DNA of 64,000 bases, taken from Cylicocyclus nassatus (Eukaryota; Nematoda; Chromadorea; Rhabditida; Strongylidae). The DNA lies in contig CATQJL010000112.1 of NCBI GenBank assembly GCA_958299035.1, forward strand, positions 62,603,823 to 62,667,822. Reading direction: 5' to 3'. Position 1 is the stretch's first letter. Every line of letters starts with the position of its first letter. Below the pieces are notes generated by a model, which saw nothing but the letters and a program-made list of their open reading frames with translations, made no database searches and was not told the DNA's origin. A program made the translations under genes and the position numbers. This document shows, in pieces, positions 52,101 to 62,096 of this stretch.

Positions 52101-52625
52101 TATTTGTTCTAATTCTTCCTATCATTGCATATACCTGTTTTGTAACATTGTAAACCTTGTTTGCTTTTACGTATATATTGTTGTTGTTTGTTTAAAGCAC
52201 AACTATTTATCCTCTCCGCCTGCAGGCTTCAGCCGCTGCGGTCATTGCGGTCAGTGCGGTCAGCTGCAGTCAGTGCGGCAACACTATGAAACAACCCTTA
52301 GAGGTACGATGAGTTAAAGTGTCTAGGTTGGCACTGTTGAGCAGAAACCTATGTAACTGACGGTTCCTTCTTGCAGCCAGTATGGTTTGTTAGAAACAGG
52401 CACGAATGCAAATCAAATGGTGGGTACGGGATCGTTGCAGATGATGCAGATGATTCCTGGATTTTTAATTTTTTAATGGTAAGCATATGAGTTCTTGCGA
52501 TCATTTATGTAAGGCCGTGAGCATACCTTACGCGATTTCAGTCCCTAAGCGATCTGGCAATTTGCCACATGTCTTCGAACTTAATGCTGGCAAATCCCAA
52601 ATGCGGAGCGTGTATAAGTTCGTAG
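49008..52625 (+). CDS. F-box protein gene (gene C), seven exons
   Basis: Exons, all phase 0: 49008-49148 (basic start RKEDIRTAGSSPKKRKRS, then LPSELCIQILRHLRQ), 50132-50248 (MISKKSFLEIRLVCRRMNSL, then IDENRAVLGQMY), 50337-50450 (RFVVADPSKLPLALDSCHHA), 50560-50760 (KNHIEIFKMVFYGVYLAACE, then CVLMVECKLSRSLEE), 50819-50866 (SSGGPKKAAIHVLLQK), 52377-52478 (NGGYGIVADDADDSWIFNFL) and 52542-52625 (SLSDLAICHMSSNLMLANPK, ending ACISS). The first two exons form a standard F-box, the Skp1-binding module of SCF ubiquitin ligases. The remaining exons are shared with gene B and would be the substrate side; no named domain is visible. Oddities: the exon 2 donor is CAA|GCAAGC (a GC-AG intron or a lost donor), and the acceptor of exon 4 (CCTATAAG) is weak. 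The intron before exon 6 contains two MITEs. The model has no internal stop. Confidence 0.75.
51065..51786. mobile_element. TA-flanked TIR element, 720 bp
   Basis: TATAGTGTGGACCCCGGCCA continuing to GCTTCCCATAGGTAC at left faces its complement at 51752-51786, 35 bp in all. A TA-bounded palindromic end suggests Tc1/mariner-type mobilisation. The inside has no recognisable transposase. It lies in an intron of F-box gene C. Confidence 0.82.
51862..52297. mobile_element. GGGTTGTTTC MITE with TTA target and CTGCAG arms
   Basis: GGGTTGTTTCAGACTGCCGC at left; the right end is GAAACAACCC. TTA occurs at 51859-51861 and 52298-52300. Subterminal minisatellites of GACTGCAGC/GCGGTCA units face each other (51875-51965 and 52222-52280). 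Harbinger-like by target size. It lies in the gene C intron before exon 6. Confidence 0.85.
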
Positions 52626-53396
52626 ATTGTTAAAAAGCCCTGTCTTCCGTCTATTCGGAAACTCTTTACGATGAGTTATGAATCATTACAATACTGCCAA
52701 ATTGCGTTGTGATTAGAATTGCGTTAGGTATGCGCAGGGCCTAAGGAACAAGGAAGGCAGGATAGGTTGCGAATAATCCTGACCCGAATGTCCACCTTTA
52801 AGGGATTATAGTTGTTTTCTTAATGAATTCAAGAGAGACTGGATGCAATCCGTATCACCACACTGTGCACGAGGAAATTCCGGGAGCTTATAATTTTGTG
52901 GAATGTATATGGTCATAGCAGTTCTGTAAATACACCCATTGTTTTGTGATCTAAAATCTCCATTGGACTTTATCAAAGACCAGTTATTTCTCTCTGCTGT
53001 CCGCAGATTAGTGTGCCGGATCTCATCGATCCAGTTCAGGTCCGGATCTACTCCCTAGTGGATGCGATCTGGGCCGCATAGTTTAGGCTATGGGATCTGG
53101 ACCACTGGACCACGTAGTATAGGCTTCTGCCGGGCGAAGATGCAAAGACTAGGGGCGAAAATGGGTCAAGCCTTAGAATATGAACCTCCGTATCCTTCAA
53201 AGAAAGCTGCGAAAAATAACAATCAATAAAGGCGATAACTTAAAAGGAAATTTTGACTATGGCTACTTTCCCACTAAGTCTGCGAGCATGCTCGGTGAAA
53301 GAACAATACTAGCTCACAATCAAATACAATGCAAAGAAGAGCTAGGGATTGAATAAAGCATGGATAAGAAAGCTTTCCATCCAGAAGTTTTTTTAG
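52626..53396. other. Intergenic interval
   Basis: It follows the end of gene C. A CAATAAA occurs at 53224. It includes GGATCTGG/CCAGATC-type facing words at 53030-53110. No exon was found before 53397. Confidence 0.3.
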
Positions 53397-54446
53397 GAAC
53401 AGGATACGGATATGTGGCGACAGCGTACCCGTAAGTAAGCATCAACATTGTCCTACCTGCTCTGCGAAAGGCAAACCTCATGAACACTTGAAGTTACTTT
53501 TGTGAACTATTTGTCGAAAATAAATGGTTTTTATGTACTCCTAGTTGTTAACCTGTAGTTTTCGTATATATTGAAGAATAAACTCTGATTCTCGCTGTAG
53601 AACTTGAATAATAACACATTTTCGAATAATGTAAACAGTGACAGAAATTTTCGCTGGAAGATATCATATCAACCAAGGCAGGAATAATAAAATGCTATGA
53701 AAATAATGAATCGAAACGTGCATCTGATCTGCGCTGTAAGTGCAGCGCTGCACTGCAACTTTTTCGAGAAAGAAGATCTTTTTTCTTTACCTTTGGTACG
53801 CACAAATTCCGTCCATAGAACATTTTCGCTTACAAAATTCTTTAACATTTTGGACATGAATGATTTTATCTGCTGATCGAAATAATACATACAATTTACA
53901 AGTCAGATTTGTGCGGTTACCTCAGGCATATAGGTTAGTGTCGCAAAACACAAACTGCATCGAAACCGGCTCGGAGATCGCTGGTGCTGGTCCTGATCAG
54001 ATATAACATAATCACCCTTCGAGGAACTGAAGTTAGGACCCTACACTTATGTCGTCCACGGTATCCAGATGCTGCGCTACCGTGATGATAGACATTAACA
54101 TATCACAAGCAGAGTAGTATCGAAAATTAAATGTAAAAAACCGTGTGGATAGGGAAGAAACCGTATAGAATCAGACATCACAAGCGTTTCAGCTCGAGGA
54201 ACGGGGTCTTTGAGTTATCCAGATTCCGGACACATTTTTCAAGGAGTTCTCAAGAGCCGTTTAGCGCCACGTGTTAGGAGAATATTGAAAGCAGTACACC
54301 TAGCACAGGACTTCACACAGGAGCTCAATGATTTTCTGATGTCTTGCAAGTCCCAGTTAATAAGAGCTTTCTTCAAAGCCCCATTAGAGAAAGTCATCTG
54401 CAAGCCCGTTCACGCTACCGATGGCGCTGATGCCTATAAGCCGTAG
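53397..54446 (+). CDS. End of an unknown gene, two exons (gene N)
   Basis: Exon 53397-53430 follows TTTTTTTAG and reads EQDTDMWRQRT, phase 1, before GTAAGT. Exon 54193-54446 follows GCGTTTCAG and reads RGTGSLSYPDSGHIFQGVLK, then SRLAPRVRRILKAVHLAQDF, FLMSCKSQLIRAFFKAPLEK and a TAG stop after DGADAYKP. The second exon is open for its full 84 codons and has strong protein character (amphipathic, basic). The 35-codon-scale first exon is less certain. No domain is recognised. Confidence 0.5.
53999..54090 (-). ncRNA. tRNA-like remnant
   Basis: The minus strand has GGTAGCGCAGCATCTGG, resembling an A box, with TCATCAC before it and GTGATTA about 70 bp later able to pair as an acceptor stem (6 of 7 pairs). 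The B box (AGTTCCTCGAAG) is poor. It could be a decayed tRNA or a tRNA-derived SINE head in the intron of gene N. Confidence 0.25.
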
Positions 54447-54473
54447 TTCTGCGCAAGTTCCACGTGAAAGCCT

Positions 54474-54930
54474 TGAAGGCACCGTCCACCCAAACTGAGA
54501 ATGATGAGATTTTGATGCTATATAATGCTAGGTCTCCAACTAAGTAATCGTCCAAGCCTCGCTGCAGAAGACAGATTCCGAAGTGAGAAAAACGCTCCAG
54601 GAGGTAAAGCCGCCCCAGTTGCTCCGCTCATAAAAGTGTGTATTCGGAAGATGAAAGATTCCATATCGACTTTGAATTTAGAGTTATCGTAAGTCGTCCT
54701 TCATTATGATTATCAGACACTCGGCGTTATCCATTCTGAACCCTGCTTCCGGATTCATTATCTTCAGACCACCCGCATTGATGGGCGGAGCCACTGGGCC
54801 GCTTATACCTTCTGGCGCGGTTCTCTCGCTTCGGATTTCGTCTTTTGCAGCTGAACGATTACCAAATTAGGGCCTCAGCTTTGATACCAGTTAAGATCTC
54901 ATCTAACTTATGTTAGAGGTGGACTGTATG
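54474..54930. mobile_element. Decayed MITE of the AGGCACCGTC family
   Basis: It starts GAAGGCACCGTCCACCCAAA like 36760 and ends near AGAGGTGGACTGT. Both ends are eroded. Confidence 0.5.
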
Positions 54931-55663
54931 TTTGAGTTCGATTTGCCAGTAGACACTGCAGGGAAATCGAACTTGCACTAAATATATGGACTGCTTCCTT
55001 ACTTGTGTTATGCGCATTCTCTAGCAGAGATCACTTGCAATGAGCTCAAAACACAGCGTAGGAACAGCCTAAGACAAGTCTCAAGGTCGTACACGGCATC
55101 CCCCTCCCGCGCAGTACAACCAAACTGATACGAGCTACGCGCACGAGCCAGAATCTTTGCCAAGAATCGACAATTCACTGCTTTTTATGTCTGCTTCTCA
55201 TTACTTCATTTAAGAGGAGCTTTGTCTTCTATAGGCATATAATTGCTAACCTTTGATTTAACGGGATTGGCGGCTATAAGGCGGGGCTTCGAGGCCTTAT
55301 CAAGGCTAAACAGTGACACGCTTGTGAGAGAGAAGAAGGCTGCGTCGCAAGTGTGAACGGTTCGCCAGCAGCCAATCCCATTGAATCAAAGAGTATGGAG
55401 AGCCCGCGCGAAGTGTTGTGATTACACAGCTCGAGGCTGTCATCGTTGCACAGATTGTAAAGAAATGTTGGTCTCGAAACGAAAAGTAATCCTTGGATGG
55501 CTTTCGCAACTTACGGCGGCTGCGTAGTACTCCCTTTGAAGACGTACTCCCATTCAAATCGCAAAATCCAAAGGTAAGAATTTTTAGAAATCAAGGCTGT
55601 AAAGCCCTATACGGTAGGGTCTTGCTAACAGAAGCATGCGACGCTAATGTGTATTAATTTTAG
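54931..55663. other. Unassigned interval
   Basis: No supported exon. A short AAAGCCCTATACGG at 55600 is a MITE-end fragment. Confidence 0.3.
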
Positions 55664-55694
55664 ATCAGTGGATGATACTAGAAAGAATACCGGA

Positions 55695-55802
55695 ATGGCT
55701 GAAATTCCTGCAAAAAAAGCTAAGAAATCACAGCAACTTCACTTTCCTTTCTTAAGACTCCCATCCGAGTTGTGCATTCAGATTCTGAGACATCTGCAAC
55801 AG
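55695..55802 (+). CDS. F-box first exon (gene D, exon 1)
   Basis: ATTTTAG at 55663 precedes a short leader and the ATG at 55695. The exon reads MAEIPAKKAKKSQQLHFPFL, then RLPSELCIQILRHLQQ, and stops at CAG|GTTTGC in phase 0, as in gene C (LPSELCIQILRHL is identical). Second-half F-box, exon 3 and exon 4 equivalents are not found in the next 6 kb. A Harbinger-like MITE begins 39 bp after the donor. Gene D is probably broken; a paralogue of gene C exon 6 survives at 61842. Confidence 0.65.
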
Positions 55803-55841
55803 GTTTGCGTTACTCAACATCTCAATAATCTAGCCATCATA

Positions 55842-56043
55842 GGCCCCGGGCAGACTTCACGCGATTTGGTCGTCGCGACTCAATCGCGAGGAGACAACTG
55901 TTACAACATCATTCCATGCAGATCAACTTGCATTCGGTTGTGATACTTTTCCAGACCGAAATTTTTGAATGCGAAATGAAAATGAATGGAAATCTTGGCG
56001 ATTTGGTCGCGACGATTAAGTCGCGTGAAGTCTGACCGGGGCC
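55842..56043. mobile_element. Harbinger-like MITE, GGGCAGAGTTCACGCGAT family, copy 2
   Basis: Ends GGCCCCGGGCAGACTTCACG and the complement of CGTGAAGTCTGACCGGGGCC, flanked by ATA at 55839-55841 and 56044-56046. Confidence 0.82.
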
Positions 56044-56395
56044 ATAGGCAAACAATTCTACCATGTCAGCGGTCTTCAAAAACCAAAAAGTGAGCATTTG
56101 GATCCTGAGTGCAAGAAGAAACTGAAATTCTTTTATTTGGTGTTTGGTCACTGCAGCGAGCAAGCAGTACCTTAATTTATTGAGTTTATTGTCACAAAAC
56201 AACTACTTTGGGGATTATGTCTGAGAATTATGATGGTTAAACTATAAAAACGGAAAGAGCATCCGTAATATTATGCGACAAATTGCATAATATTACAGAG
56301 TGTTTATGTATCGTAAAAGTTCCATTTTGCGACATGACTTTTGAGAAGCCCTCAAGCGTTTTCCAACGAATGTGCGGTGTATTCACATGTGACTA

Positions 56396-57178
56396 CAATG
56401 CGTTTAACGAGGCCAGCGCCGCGTAGTGCAGTCACACATCGACGCGCGAGCGTTACCGTAGGCGCAGCGTGGGACCATGCTGCGCACAACATCGCGGACC
56501 TTGTTTTTATTGTTGTATGTTGTAAATTTTCCGTTTTTGCAGCAGCGGATTGTCATTTTTTTTACTTTTGTACTCATATGTGATCTGTCACGATACTAGA
56601 TGTGGTTTTTTCGCAGCAAAGAAAGGAGGTATCAATTTCTTGAGCGTTTTTCTTCATGACATCTTTCACTTCATCCAGGCCTTCTTGGGAAGGCTGATTC
56701 CGGATGTCATGACATCATATCGACTTGTGTGTCAACGGACGTAATCGCATATCGTTCAGGTTTGAGTGAACAGCGCCAACGTGCTGTTCACTCAAACTGT
56801 TCTTTCAACCTACACGGTACACGATTACATCTTACGATATAACCTTTAGCTGTAAGGAGGAAGAGCACAAGTCGTTCTCAGAATTCTCAATTGAAATGAT
56901 TAAATTACATTTTCTTTGAAAGACCTCAAACCTCCATTTCGTCTTCCATTCGCGCGGTGATACTTTGAGAGATCTCGGAAAGGGCACCGAAGTAGAGTTT
57001 TAGAATTTGGAAGCAGGACAGCGAATAAGCTGAAAAAGAAGAAGGAAGAGCAGCTAAATCAAGGACCACGCGGCTTTGCGCGGCAAGGTCCCTGCACGCT
57101 GCAGCCCACGGTAGCGCTCGCGCGCACGTGTGTGACTGCACTATGTACGCGGCGCTGGCCCACTTGAACGCATTTTAC
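56396..57178. mobile_element. TIR element enclosing exon-like sequence
   Basis: Arms of about 100 bp (56396-56500 and 57060-57178) are inverted: AATGCGTTTAACGAGGCCAG, GCGCCGCGTAGTGCAGTCAC, then CGCGAGCGTTACCGT at left. The 560-bp interior carries a spliced-looking minus-strand coding segment (56575-57030) and the hairpin TTTGAGTGAACAGC/GCTGTTCACTCAAA. Confidence 0.7.
56582..57030 (-). CDS. Exon-like segments inside a TIR element (gene M)
   Basis: On the minus strand an exon after CTTTTTCAG reads YSLSCFQILKLYFGALSEIS, then QSITARMEDEME before GTTTGA at about 56938. A second exon after GGAATCAG at about 56700 reads PSQEGLDEVKDVMKKNAQEI, then DTSFLCCEKTTSSIVTDHI and stop. The join is phase 0 and the product is helical and charged. 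The second acceptor lacks a pyrimidine tract, so the join is uncertain. No family is recognised. Being enclosed by terminal inverted repeats, it is either captured host sequence or the element's own gene remnant. Confidence 0.35.
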
Positions 57179-57317
57179 GTTTTGTGCCTTTGTGCAGACG
57201 CATTTTGTGCCTATATTCGGTTGTCTTTCTGTCAAAAAAGATACTATTATACAAGTCCCTTGACACGCCTTGTAAAAAGCCTTTCAATGTTTGTGAGAAA
57301 TTCCATTATATGATAGA

Positions 57318-58078
57318 CTAGCTGGCTTACCCGGCTCCGCCGTATCCGGACCAAACTTGGCACACATACACTTCGGGCCCCTGCGGGTGTCACAGTCCAC
57401 TTTTCGTTATCGATCGATGTCGATTTTACCGATTTTTATCGATTTTTTGCAGAGTTCACCTACAGGGCTAGGAGTTGGCACAGGGGGGTAATCGAGCATG
57501 GGGATTCCGAATACAACATTAGTTTTCAGGATCGTCCATTACTTTTATCGATTTTATCGATTTTTTTTGTAAAGTTTGACCTGCGGGGCTGGGATTTTGC
57601 ACAGGGGGGTAATCGAGCATGCTGTTTACGAACACAATATTAGTTTTCAGGATCGTCCATTACTTTTTCGATTTTATCGATTTTTTGAAAATTTGAGCTA
57701 GGGGGCTGGAATTTGGCACAGGAGTGTAATCGAGCAAGCTGATCACCCCCCTGGGGGTGATCAGCATGCTCGATTACCCCCCTGTGCCAACTCCCAGCCC
57801 CCTAGCTCAAACTTTGCAAAAAAATCGATAAAATCGATAATAGTAATCGATAATCCCGAAAACCAATATTGTATTCGGAATCCCCATGCTCGATTACCCC
57901 CCTGTGCGAACTCCCAGCCCCGTAGCTCAAACTTTGCAAAAAAATCGATAAAATCGATATCGATCGATGACGAAAAGTAGCCTATGACACCCGCCGGGGC
58001 CCGAAGTGTATGTGTGCCAAGTTTGGTCCGGATCGGTTCAGAAATGGAATTTTCTATTCGGAACATACGTACACACAT

Positions 58079-58125
<47 letters not shown>

Positions 58126-58170
58126 TACAGACATACATACAAACAGACATTCAGCTTTATATATAAGATA
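57318..58170. mobile_element. Palindromic (CTGT)n/TATCGAT element, unexpanded copy
   Basis: Same order as 12684-13990: ACTAGCTGGCTTACCCGGCT, TATCGAT blocks, the centre GATCACCCCCCTGGGGGTGATC, then inverted blocks, a (CAGA)n tract and CATTCAGCTTTATATATAAG. The right arm has fewer than two 120-bp units. Confidence 0.82.
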
Positions 58171-59285
58171 ATAATAAGGTTATAACGGAAGTATTTAACA
58201 TTTTTTCCAGATCATGTCTGAGCTAGCCGTCGGTCAGAGTTCACCCGATTTCATCGCCACACGATTTTTCAACAAGACTACTGTTACGAGAACATTGCAT
58301 GCCGATCCTCCTGCAGCTAGTTTTCTGGGCGCCATCTATTCCTACCGGGCTGGCTGCGCGGGCGGTTCGCGCGCGGCAGCCGCCAGTAGCGTTGGGGCGC
58401 GCATTGAATGGATATGGCATTTTCATGTACCGCTTTTAATCAGCTCGTATGTGCAAACGAAGATTTTCGCTCCTATCGCAGGATAACGAAGGCTACTATG
58501 TGCAAGGCGATACATCAATGAAGACATTGACTTCTATTTCAGTGACGCTACTCTGATTTTGTTACCTTATTGACTAGCTGGCAGTCGAGAATACTCTACA
58601 ATTCCTGAGTGCGCCTATTCGGTTATCTGGAACTCAATGCTTTTTTGCGTATGAAAAGGGAGAAGGTTTTGAGTGTGTTCGTGGCTTATTTCTGAATAGC
58701 GAATAACTCTTTCCATAATTCTTACATGTAAGTCAACATCAGTTGTGTACCAGTGATCCATATACTATATATGCAGCATACATCAAGACTCAACTCTCAA
58801 GCTGAGATAATCCCATTATGCTGGATAGATAAATAGGGGAGTCAGAAGGTACTACGTCGCCTACATTCGACATCAACCTTTTGGTCAAATTTCGCTAAAT
58901 TTTCCAGCATTAGCGACTCAGCAACCTTAGCCTCGAGTAGCTTGTTAGCTGAATCCGCTGTTTTTTTTGAGGTCGTATAGCTGTGTTTGCAAATAATCGA
59001 AGTGAAAACGGCTAATGCTAACCAATAATAGTCATAACTGCTAGAAAATACAACTCAGCCGACATTTTAGATGAACTGACATTGCAACAAATGTCCTGCA
59101 CCACACGAATTCTACCGATTGTGTGTTCTTCGCACTAAGGATTTCCTAATGTTGCATTCATGATCGATCATGAAAGTCATGTCAGAAGCGTTCGTAAAAG
59201 CGCAAAGTACTGCGTGAAGAACCATCAACTTCAAAAACAGGGATAGTTTTGGGCGAACATATGACGATAAGCAATAATGTTAGAC
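58171..59285. other. Interval with a Harbinger-like fragment
   Basis: 58228-58310 has GTCAGAGTTCACCCGATTTC and ATTGCATGCCGATCCTCCTG, the left part of the family at 36180, without a right end. After CCTATCGCAG at 58484 the frame DNEGYYVQGDTSMKTLTSIS is open for 24 codons. No supported gene. Confidence 0.3.
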
Positions 59286-59289
59286 TTAA

Positions 59290-59744
59290 AGGCAGTGTCC
59301 GGGCAAAAACTCGATTTTGAGATTTTGTGCTTACTTGGGCCTAATCGCTATGCTGAATCCGAAAATGCACATTGTAGAGCGCGAAAATGGCGAAAAATGG
59401 CTTTAACACAGGAAGGAAATGAGCAGGTGGGCGGGGTCCTCCCCACTGCGAATTCACGTTCCCGGCTTCCGGAGCGACCTTTTCGCTTCCGGTTTCAAGT
59501 CAATCATTCGCACTTGACCGATAGCGATGTTAGGACGGCTAGCGGAATCGAGAAAATCGCTCTGGGAGCTGGGAGCGTGAAATCGCACTGGGGAAAGCCC
59601 CGCCCACCTGCTGATTTCCCTCCTGTGTTAGAGCCCTTTTCCGCCATTTTCGCGCTTTCCAACTTGGATTTTCGGATTCAGCATGGCGAATAGGCCCCTA
59701 TATGCACAAAATCTCAAAATCGAGTTTTTCCCCGGACACTGCCT
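59290..59744. mobile_element. TTAA MITE, AGGCAGTGTCCGGGC family, copy 3
   Basis: TTAA at 59286-59289 and 59745-59748; ends AGGCAGTGTCCGGGCAAAAA and complement. It is closest in sequence to 24343-24797. Confidence 0.88.
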
Positions 59745-59869
59745 TTAACATTATTGCTTGCCTGCAAACCTTCAAACCCAAAGAAATCAGTGTTTTAGTA
59801 TCTTAGCCTAAGAGCAGGTCCAGGCAAGCTTTGAGCCTCACTCATTAATAGCATTTAGCTTGAATGTAG

Positions 59870-60062
59870 ACCCTACTCAGACAATCGCAACGAAGCTCCG
59901 AAGCAAATTGAGCTTTTAGACCTTCCGGAGCGCACGCTGCTGTTGGTCCGTGTAGCAAAGGCCACACGGCCCATGCCACACGACCAATAGCAGCGTCCGC
60001 TCCGGAAGGTCCAAAAGCTCAGTTTGCTCCGGAGCTTTCCTTGCGATTTTTGAGTAGGAGAG
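59870..60062. mobile_element. MITE with CTACTCAGACAATCGCAA ends
   Basis: CTACTCAGACAATCGCAACG then AGCTCCGAAGCAAATTGAGC at left faces GCTCAGTTTGCTCCGGAGCT and CTTGCGATTTTTGAGTAG at right. The centre GTGTGGCATGGGCC-type hairpin is GC-rich. Confidence 0.75.
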
Positions 60063-60321
60063 GGGCATCCGCTTGGTTCGGTCCTCCAGTGTTGTCTCTG
60101 TATAGGGAAAATGGACCTGGAACCCATGAAAGTGCTGACAAGCCACGCCCACTCTATCAAGCTCCGTCCATCCAATTACTGATCGTCTCGCCTTTAGGAT
60201 AGGGCTCCCAAAAATTGGTTTTTTGAGGGAGGGGTGCATATTTTGCATTTCATAGGTAATGAGGGCCACGAAAAGGCTCCAGAATGGCAAAAACATGGAA
60301 GGCGAAATTTTTAGTGGGTGC

Positions 60322-60688
60322 TAAAGTCGCCTGCGCGAAATCGCGCTGTTGTAGGCTGAACGCACACGAGCGTGCATGCAACGCGGCTGCCGAGTACGGG
60401 CGCGCTATGGCACTCGCCATACTTGATCCGCTTAATCCGCTTGATCCGCTTCGTCATTGGTCGATTCAGTGAATTGAGCAATAGCGAAGCGGTCGTCCGC
60501 TTGATCCGCTTGATCCACTTCATCCACTTCACTACTGGTTGGTTCACTGAATTGACCAATGATGAAGCGGATTAAGCGGATCAAGTATGGCAGGTGCCTA
60601 TGATGACTCATGCGCGCGAATGCCAACGTTAGCGCAAGAGACACGCGCGCCGGTGCTCTTTCCTGGCGATTCCGTGCAGTCAACTATA
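60322..60688. mobile_element. AAAGTCGCCTGCGCGAAATC family element with insertion
   Basis: Ends AAAGTCGCCTGCGCGAAATC and GGCGATTCCGTGCAGTCAAC. Interrupted by the element at 60409-60598; compare the uninterrupted copies at 37411-37583 and, inverted, 12420-12541. Confidence 0.8.
60409..60598. mobile_element. 190-bp MITE with TAT target duplication, nested
   Basis: Ends GGCACTCGCCATACTTGATC and complement of GATCAAGTATGGCAGGTGCC. TAT at 60406-60408 and 60599-60601; the empty site GGGCGCTATGATGACTC is seen (inverted) near 12450. It contains TGATCCGCT repeats in both orientations. Confidence 0.88.
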
Positions 60689-60918
60689 CCTTTAACAATG
60701 TTGAGTGAATAAACTCATCCACTCTGATTATGATGACTTGATTATGCACGTTTACCAGGAAAACCCTCATGATTTTTTTTTGGAAACAAGCGTAAAGGGT
60801 CAGCGTTTTAAGATGTGTCTATGGTATACGTCTTGAATACTCACTCATCAAGTAACCTCCATTCTTCTGCTTTTTGTGTTGCAATTTGTTTTATCACATC
60901 CAGTACGCCGTTTCTGAT

Positions 60919-61810
60919 ACAGAGTGTCCCAAAAAGATGTGCACACTGTTTGATCGTTAATAACTCTTTTGCTTTCCTATCTTTTGCCGGGCTTGAGGTA
61001 CCATTCTATAGAGCGAGGATAAACTTAGATTTACAGTATGAAGCGAATCACTAATCACTCCTCATTGCTGTAGGATTACGGTATGAACTTTCAGCATACA
61101 GCGTCACTGTAGAGTAGGCCTTTTAATGAAATAATTTCAAATGAATCTGAAAATTTGTGTACAGTCGAGTAGATTTAGCGGTAAATATAGTGTGCTTGCA
61201 AAGAAGGTGAAATGCGGTAAAATTGGCGCGTGAAGAAATAGTTTCGAGTGTGACGCCGGCCAATTGCGCGCGCAAGATGCCCGCGGTACTGACGTGGCTA
61301 CTTGTTCACGCGCAAATTTCACCGCATTTCACCTTCTGTGCAAGCACACTATATTTACCGCTAAATCTACTCGACTGTAGGTTTTCAAGCGTGCTGATTT
61401 CAATACATAACTTTTCACCAATTTTTCGAGCTTCTTTGATGGCGTATTCACATTTCTGACGAACATCGGAAAATCAGTTGCTACCCTAAATCTGAAATAA
61501 TGAAAGAAACAATGTCCTGACGTGCAGTTTTCAAATTTAGAATCAGCGACTTTGCTTAGCCCAGTTCAAGAGTTTCCGGCTTGTTTGACTTTCTTTCTAA
61601 AGCAAAATACCGCTTTTAATGGCTCAAAATCCTCCTCGAAGTTCCTACCGTAATCCTACAGTAATGAAGAGCGGCTGATAATTCGCTCCATACTGTAAAT
61701 CTAAGTTGAACCTCGCTCAAGAGAATGGTACCTAAAGCTCGGCAAAAGACATGAAATCAAGAGAGTTATTAACGATCAAACAGTGTGCACATCTTTTTGG
61801 GACACCCTGT
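60919..61810. mobile_element. Mariner-like MITE with nested element
   Basis: Ends TACAGAGTGTCCCAAAAAGA and complement of TCTTTTTGGGACACCCTGTA, with arms of about 150 bp (GTGCACACTGTTTGATCGTT). TA-bounded ends with GTGTCCCAAA are typical of mariner-like MITEs. It carries 61158-61380 inside and ends 31 bp before the F-box-paralogue exon at 61842. Confidence 0.85.
61158..61380. mobile_element. MITE, TACAGTCGAGTAGATTTAGC family, intact copy
   Basis: Ends TACAGTCGAGTAGATTTAGC and complement pair for about 75 bp through GTAAATATAGTGTGCTTGCA. It lies inside the mariner-like MITE. Confidence 0.88.
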
Positions 61811-61841
61811 ATATACATTTACGATTTTTTTTCGCTTGCAG

Positions 61842-61940
61842 CCAGGATATATTGGCTATATTGGCTCCGCCGGTGATTGCCAGTTATCTGGTGGACAGCT
61901 AATAATCGCAGAAGATGCTTGGATGCATGAGTTTCTATGG
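61842..61940 (+). CDS. Exon paralogous to F-box gene C exon 6 (gene D)
   Basis: Between CGCTTGCAG and a GTGAGC donor, 33 codons in phase 0 read PGYIGYIGSAGDCQLSGGQL, then IIAEDAWMHEFLW. Gene C exon 6 (34 codons) has the same frame: a leading Pro, GG--I-A-DA, and W--FL before the donor. It probably belongs to the broken locus starting at 55695; no following exon is seen. Confidence 0.55.
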
Positions 61941-62096
61941 GTGAGCATGGTAATTTTTATTGTTAGCGCAAGGACGGACCAGCATAGACGGGGAACTAGT
62001 GGCGACATGATGAGTCTAACATCATTGTGAGGTTACACTTATTCTCTGAAATGGACAAGATAAAAAGTATTTAGTTCGATCCGCATTGCAGCTAAC

